Under the pieces are notes generated by a model. The model ran no database searches and was not told where the DNA came from. It saw only the letters and a program-made list of their open reading frames with translations. Positions 6,243 to 9,386 of a stretch of 9,386 bases of DNA are shown piece after piece; the stretch's first letter is position 1; each line of letters begins with the position of its first letter. Source of the DNA: an uncultured Alphaproteobacteria bacterium (GTDB lineage: Bacteria; Pseudomonadota; Alphaproteobacteria; RF32; CAG-239); assembly GCA_900553115.1 (NCBI GenBank), contig USCF01000030.1, positions 1 through 9,386 on the forward strand, in the 5' to 3' direction. A program made the position numbers and the translations under genes.

Positions 6243-7115
6243 ATGAGTAATAATTCAGGAAGTTGCAAAATTGCCAAATTTGCGCCGACAGCCGAAATTG
6301 ATGAAACTTTGCAGGCGTTTGCCGATGATTTTTTTGAAGTGACATCTATTGATTACAGCGATGACGGGCTGGAACAATTGGTGGGGTATTTGCGACAAGA
6401 CGCTAAAGAAGATGATTTAGTCGCCGCCGCTGCGGCTCAAGGCGTTAAATTGCCGCCTTATACTTGGAATTTGCTGCAAAGCGATGATTGGCTGACAGAA
6501 AATGTAATGAATTTTGCACCGTTGGAAGAGGCGGAATTTTTTATTTGCAGTATTAATGATAACACGCCGCTGCCAAAGGATAAATTAGGGTTAAAAGTGT
6601 ATGCGGCAACAGCGTTTGGTTCGGAACATCAAACAACAAGAGGCTGTTTAGATGCGTTGTCAGATATTAATCAGCTAAGCGCTGAAAAACCGCAAAAAAT
6701 ACTTGATGTCGGCACCGGTTCAGGAATTTTGGCGCTGGCGGCAGCAAAACTTTGGCATCAGGCTCAGATTGTGGCGGTGGATATTGATGATGAAGCAGTG
6801 CGTGTTGCCAAGCAAAACGCTATTGATAATCAGGCCGAAGCGCAAATCAAAGCAGATTTGAGCGACGGTTATCAATCGGAGTTGGTACAAAAAAATGCGC
6901 CGTATGATGTTATATTGGCAAATATTTTGGCTCGTCCGCTGATTGCAATGGCGCCGGATATGGCTAATAACTTGAAAAAAGGCGGTTATGCTGTTATTTC
7001 AGGTTTTATTGATGATCAAGTTGACTGGGTTATCGGTGAACATGAAAAACAAGGATTGAAACTCAAAAAATTATATGAAAAAGAAAATTGGCGAGTAGCG
7101 TTGCTGGAGAAATAA
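6243..7115 (+). CDS. prmA: Ribosomal protein L11 methyltransferase
   Basis: A 290-residue SAM-dependent methyltransferase (E. coli PrmA is 293) that trimethylates ribosomal protein L11. An N-terminal substrate-recognition region (about 1-110) precedes the Rossmann-type catalytic domain. ILDVGTGSGILALAAAKL contains SAM motif I (154-161). VAVDIDDEAV carries the acidic residue expected to hold the SAM ribose (Asp180). DVILANILARPL contains the NILA motif (Asn227) characteristic of PrmA, followed by LKKGGYAVISGF. The usual AFGTGxHxTT loop reads AFGSEHQTT (124-132), one residue short of the common form. The ATG at 6243 has only a weak GAAAGA upstream. The gene opens the plus-strand unit, and the aminopeptidase gene begins one base after its stop. 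Confidence 0.94.
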   Translation: MSNNSGSCKIAKFAPTAEIDETLQAFADDFFEVTSIDYSDDGLEQLVGYLRQDAKEDDLVAAAAAQGVKLPPYTWNLLQSDDWLTENVMNFAPLEEAEFFICSINDNTPLPKDKLGLKVYAATAFGSEHQTTRGCLDALSDINQLSAEKPQKILDVGTGSGILALAAAKLWHQAQIVAVDIDDEAVRVAKQNAIDNQAEAQIKADLSDGYQSELVQKNAPYDVILANILARPLIAMAPDMANNLKKGGYAVISGFIDDQVDWVIGEHEKQGLKLKKLYEKENWRVALLEK

Positions 7116-7116
7116 A

Positions 7117-8796
7117 ATGACTATTGACGATATTCAACAAAAATTGAAACAAGAAAGTTTAGACGCTTATATTATCGGCTATGAAAACAGGTTTTTAGGA
7201 CAAGATATTCTACCGCAAGAACATAAAATAAAATACTTGTGCGGATTTTCCGGTTCGGCCGGTATGCTGGCGGTTACAGCCGATAAGGTGTTTTTGTTTG
7301 TTGATGGTCGTTATGAGCTGCAAGCCCGTCAGGAAGTTGATACAAATAAAATATCGGTAGTTAATCAAACTCCTTGTCTGGAAAATGTTTTGTGTTTTTT
7401 AAAACAGCAAAAGGTGCAAAAAATAGGCTTTGACGGTTGGTCTGTTGCAGCTGGAGAAATTGCAGAAAATGAAAGCTTATTTCCAAAATTGCAGCTTGTT
7501 GATTTTGGCACTTGGGTAGATTTGGAGGCCAAGAGTATCGTTGAAGTTAAAGAAAGGTCTAGTGTTTATGCGGGAGCGAGCCGCCAAGACAAATTGCGTT
7601 TGCTTATAGATATCATGCAAGCCGGTGGGGCTGATTATTATTTGGTTACGGCGGCAGACAGTGTGTCTTGGCTTTTGAATATATATGCCAAAGATTTGCA
7701 ATGTTCACCGGTGGTGAGAGCCTATGCGTTAATTGATAAAAACGGCGAGTTTAAACTGATAGCCGATAATTTGCAGACAGATTTGCCGGTTTGCACTTTT
7801 GACAAATTTGAAAACTGGCTGAAAACGCAGACGGCGAAGATTTTGTATACGGCTGCGAGTATTCCATCGCGTTTGAAAAAAATATTGAAAAACGGCGTGC
7901 CGGTTCAGGATATTTGTCAGCTGCAAAAAGCTGAAAAAAATGAAACAGAGCTGCAAGGTATGATTAATTGTCACCGGCGCGATGGTGTTGCTTTGGTTAA
8001 ACTGCTTTATTGGCTGCAGAATAATTGGCGAGGGAAAACGGAACTTGAGGTGGTGCAAAAGCTGCATGAATTGCGGCAAGAACAAGATTTGTTTTTTGAA
8101 GAGAGTTTTGAAACAATCGCCGGAGCTGCCGAAAACGGGGCTATAGTTCATTATCAACCGACCGAAAAAACAAACCGCAAACTGCAAGAAAATAGTTTGC
8201 TTTTATTAGATAGCGGCGGACAATATTTTGATGGAACAACCGATGTGACCAGAACTGTTGCTTTGGGGATTCCGTCAGCCGAAATGATACATGATTTTAC
8301 CTTGGTGCTGAAAGGACACATTGCTTTGGAGCGCGCCATTTTTCCCAAAGAAACAAGCGGGGTGCAATTAGATGCGCTGGCTCGTTTGCCACTTTGGCGG
8401 GAAGGTAAAGATTATAAGCATGGAACCGGACATGGCGTAGGTTGTTTTGGAAACGTGCATGAAGGTCCAAACCGTATTTCAAACAAAGGAAGTATGTATG
8501 GTTTCAAAGCCAATATGGTGACATCTATTGAGCCGGGGTATTATAAAGAAAACGCCTATGGTATCCGCATAGAAAATTTGGTGTATAGTAAGCCTTCAAA
8601 AAAGTATGAAAATTTTTTGGAGTTTGAGATCCTAACCTTAGTGCCTATTGATAAAAAGCTGATTGATGTATATCTCCTTGATGCGGGAGAACAAGACTGG
8701 CTGAACAATTATCACCGCAAAGTGTATGAAAGTTTGGCCGCGTGTGTAAATGATGATGAAAAGAAGTGGCTGAAAGAGTCTTGTTCTCCTCTGTGA
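7117..8796 (+). CDS. Xaa-Pro aminopeptidase, three-domain type (M24B)
   Basis: A 559-residue metallopeptidase that removes the N-terminal residue from peptides with proline in second position. The pita-bread catalytic domain has the full two-metal ligand set: Asp365 and Asp376 in LLLLDSGGQYFDGTTDVTRT, His439 in HGTGHGVG, Glu472 in SIEPGYY, and Glu486 in YGIRIENLV. A creatinase-like N-terminal domain begins with YLCGFSGSAGMLAV and FVDGRYELQARQEV. A second such domain follows, and the end (FLEFEILTLVPIDKKLID ... WLNNYH) matches the M24 C-terminal extension. Length and layout fit the long XPNPEP1-like class rather than the roughly 440-residue E. coli PepP. No signal peptide is present, so it is probably cytoplasmic. 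GGAGA in the end of prmA serves as ribosome binding site, and the two genes are one base apart. Confidence 0.95.
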   Translation: MTIDDIQQKLKQESLDAYIIGYENRFLGQDILPQEHKIKYLCGFSGSAGMLAVTADKVFLFVDGRYELQARQEVDTNKISVVNQTPCLENVLCFLKQQKVQKIGFDGWSVAAGEIAENESLFPKLQLVDFGTWVDLEAKSIVEVKERSSVYAGASRQDKLRLLIDIMQAGGADYYLVTAADSVSWLLNIYAKDLQCSPVVRAYALIDKNGEFKLIADNLQTDLPVCTFDKFENWLKTQTAKILYTAASIPSRLKKILKNGVPVQDICQLQKAEKNETELQGMINCHRRDGVALVKLLYWLQNNWRGKTELEVVQKLHELRQEQDLFFEESFETIAGAAENGAIVHYQPTEKTNRKLQENSLLLLDSGGQYFDGTTDVTRTVALGIPSAEMIHDFTLVLKGHIALERAIFPKETSGVQLDALARLPLWREGKDYKHGTGHGVGCFGNVHEGPNRISNKGSMYGFKANMVTSIEPGYYKENAYGIRIENLVYSKPSKKYENFLEFEILTLVPIDKKLIDVYLLDAGEQDWLNNYHRKVYESLAACVNDDEKKWLKESCSPL

Positions 8797-8817
8797 TTTT
8801 TATGGGGAGAATATAAA

Positions 8818-9270
8818 ATGAAAATGCTGAGCGGACTCGTGCTTGGAGTTGGTTTGATATGCGCCTCGGTCTGCAAAGCCCAATGGGTTGATTTGTCTGG
8901 CAACACGCCATATATAAGGCAATATGTGGAAGAAAACGAAGATAATTGGAACAAGTCTATTATATATGTTTTTTATAACAATGAACCTTGCGAGCATTGT
9001 GCCGAGGCTATGGGATTGCTGTATGATATTTATCAGCAGGATTATAGTAATCAGTTCAGTTATTTTGAAATAAACTATCAAGAGCAAGGAGAGTTTGTTT
9101 TTTCGACCGCTTATATGCTTGAACAGCCGCTTTCAGTGGTGTTGGTGAAAATAAACGATGGTATGAGCCGTGGTTATTATAAAATAGAAAATCCACAGCA
9201 ATGGCTTGATAACAAACAATTTTTTGTTCAGCAAATAACTACGGCGATAAATAACTTTCTGGTAAATTAA
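8818..9270 (+). CDS. Exported thioredoxin-fold-like CxxC protein
   Basis: A 150-residue protein with an N-terminal signal peptide (hydrophobic 4-18, likely cleavage near CKA-Q around residue 21), so it is probably periplasmic. SIIYVFYNNEPCEHCAEAMGLLYDIY places a PCEHC motif (Cys58, Cys61) after a hydrophobic strand and before a helix, as in thioredoxin-like proteins. EQPLSVVLVKI (102-112) could supply the cis-proline and following strand. It may be a disulfide oxidoreductase or a related redox protein. Similarity to a named family was not established, and the sequence between the motifs is divergent. GGGGAGA at 8804-8810 lies seven bases before the ATG. The gene follows the aminopeptidase by 21 bases with no terminator, so it is probably in the same unit. 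Confidence 0.78.
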   Translation: MKMLSGLVLGVGLICASVCKAQWVDLSGNTPYIRQYVEENEDNWNKSIIYVFYNNEPCEHCAEAMGLLYDIYQQDYSNQFSYFEINYQEQGEFVFSTAYMLEQPLSVVLVKINDGMSRGYYKIENPQQWLDNKQFFVQQITTAINNFLVN

Positions 9271-9309
9271 AATTTTATCTAAAAATTTACTAATTAAGGT
9301 TAGAATATG

Positions 9310-9341
9310 TCCCTAAATGGTATAATATTAACACTTAGGGA
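9310..9341 (+). promoter_or_regulatory. Extended -10 promoter element inside an inverted repeat
   Basis: TGGTATAAT (9318-9326) is a perfect TGnTATAAT extended -10, with a weak TTAGAA at 9300-9305 as a possible -35 at short spacing. The element is enclosed by the inverted arms TCCCTAA (9310-9316) and TTAGGGA (9335-9341). The placement fits an operator overlapping a promoter. It would drive the gene starting at 9345. No T-tract follows the right arm, so it is not a usual terminator. Confidence 0.5.
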
Positions 9342-9344
9342 AAG

Positions 9345-9386
9345 ATGAATAAAACAATTAAACATATTTCACGTATTCGCGATGAA
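9345..9386 (+). CDS. Unidentified gene, first 14 codons (partial)
   Basis: An ATG at 9345 opens a frame that runs to the right window edge as MNKTIKHISRIRDE, basic and hydrophilic with no signal peptide. A weak purine-rich AGGGAAAG precedes it. It follows an extended -10 box by about 18 bases, which supports a real gene start with a short leader. Fourteen residues are too few to name it. Confidence 0.45.
   Translation, partial: MNKTIKHISRIRDE

Noticed and set aside
9310..9341. Inverted repeat as terminator for the CxxC gene
   Set aside because: The loop is 18 bases, the arms only seven, and no T-run follows the right arm. A promoter/operator reading fits better.

Overview
The window looks like chromosomal DNA of a low-GC, Gram-negative bacterium, most likely an alphaproteobacterium. 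That placement is an inference from protein style, not a computed phylogeny. The supporting points are a periplasmic LolA, two lipobox lipoproteins, a PrmA-type L11 methyltransferase, a three-domain aminopeptidase P, and AT-rich intergenic DNA with AAGGAG-type ribosome binding sites. No tRNA, rRNA, CRISPR array, insertion sequence or phage gene was seen. It reads as an ordinary core-genome neighbourhood with several uncharacterised envelope proteins, not as a mobile island.

Layout: (1) positions 1-3422, minus strand: a tightly packed operon read right to left. It holds a small lipoprotein, argS (arginyl-tRNA synthetase), a DUF2157 polytopic membrane protein, and the start of a probable GDYXXLXY-type membrane-anchored protein that runs off the left edge. 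Neighbouring genes overlap or lie one base apart. The last gene carries an in-frame run of 16 adenines. (2) 3469-5254, plus strand: a helical protein of unknown function (possibly UPF0149/YecA-like), a nitroreductase-family flavoprotein, and lolA, closed by a strong hairpin terminator at 5278-5310. (3) 5326-6155, minus strand: an uncharacterised lipoprotein with its own terminator, convergent with the lolA unit. (4) 6243-9270, plus strand: prmA, aminopeptidase P and a small exported CxxC protein in one unit. (5) 9271-9386: a short intergenic stretch with an extended -10 box inside an inverted repeat, then the first 14 codons of an unidentified gene.

Functionally the window mixes translation (argS, prmA), peptide turnover (aminopeptidase P), lipoprotein trafficking (LolA, and two lipoproteins that could be its clients) and redox chemistry (nitroreductase, CxxC protein). 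No novel multi-gene system is evident. The points most worth a second look are the A16 tract that would make a membrane protein gene switchable, a one-residue deletion in the conserved GTGxHxTT loop of PrmA, the start-site problem of the first lipoprotein, and the promoter/inverted repeat at the right edge.
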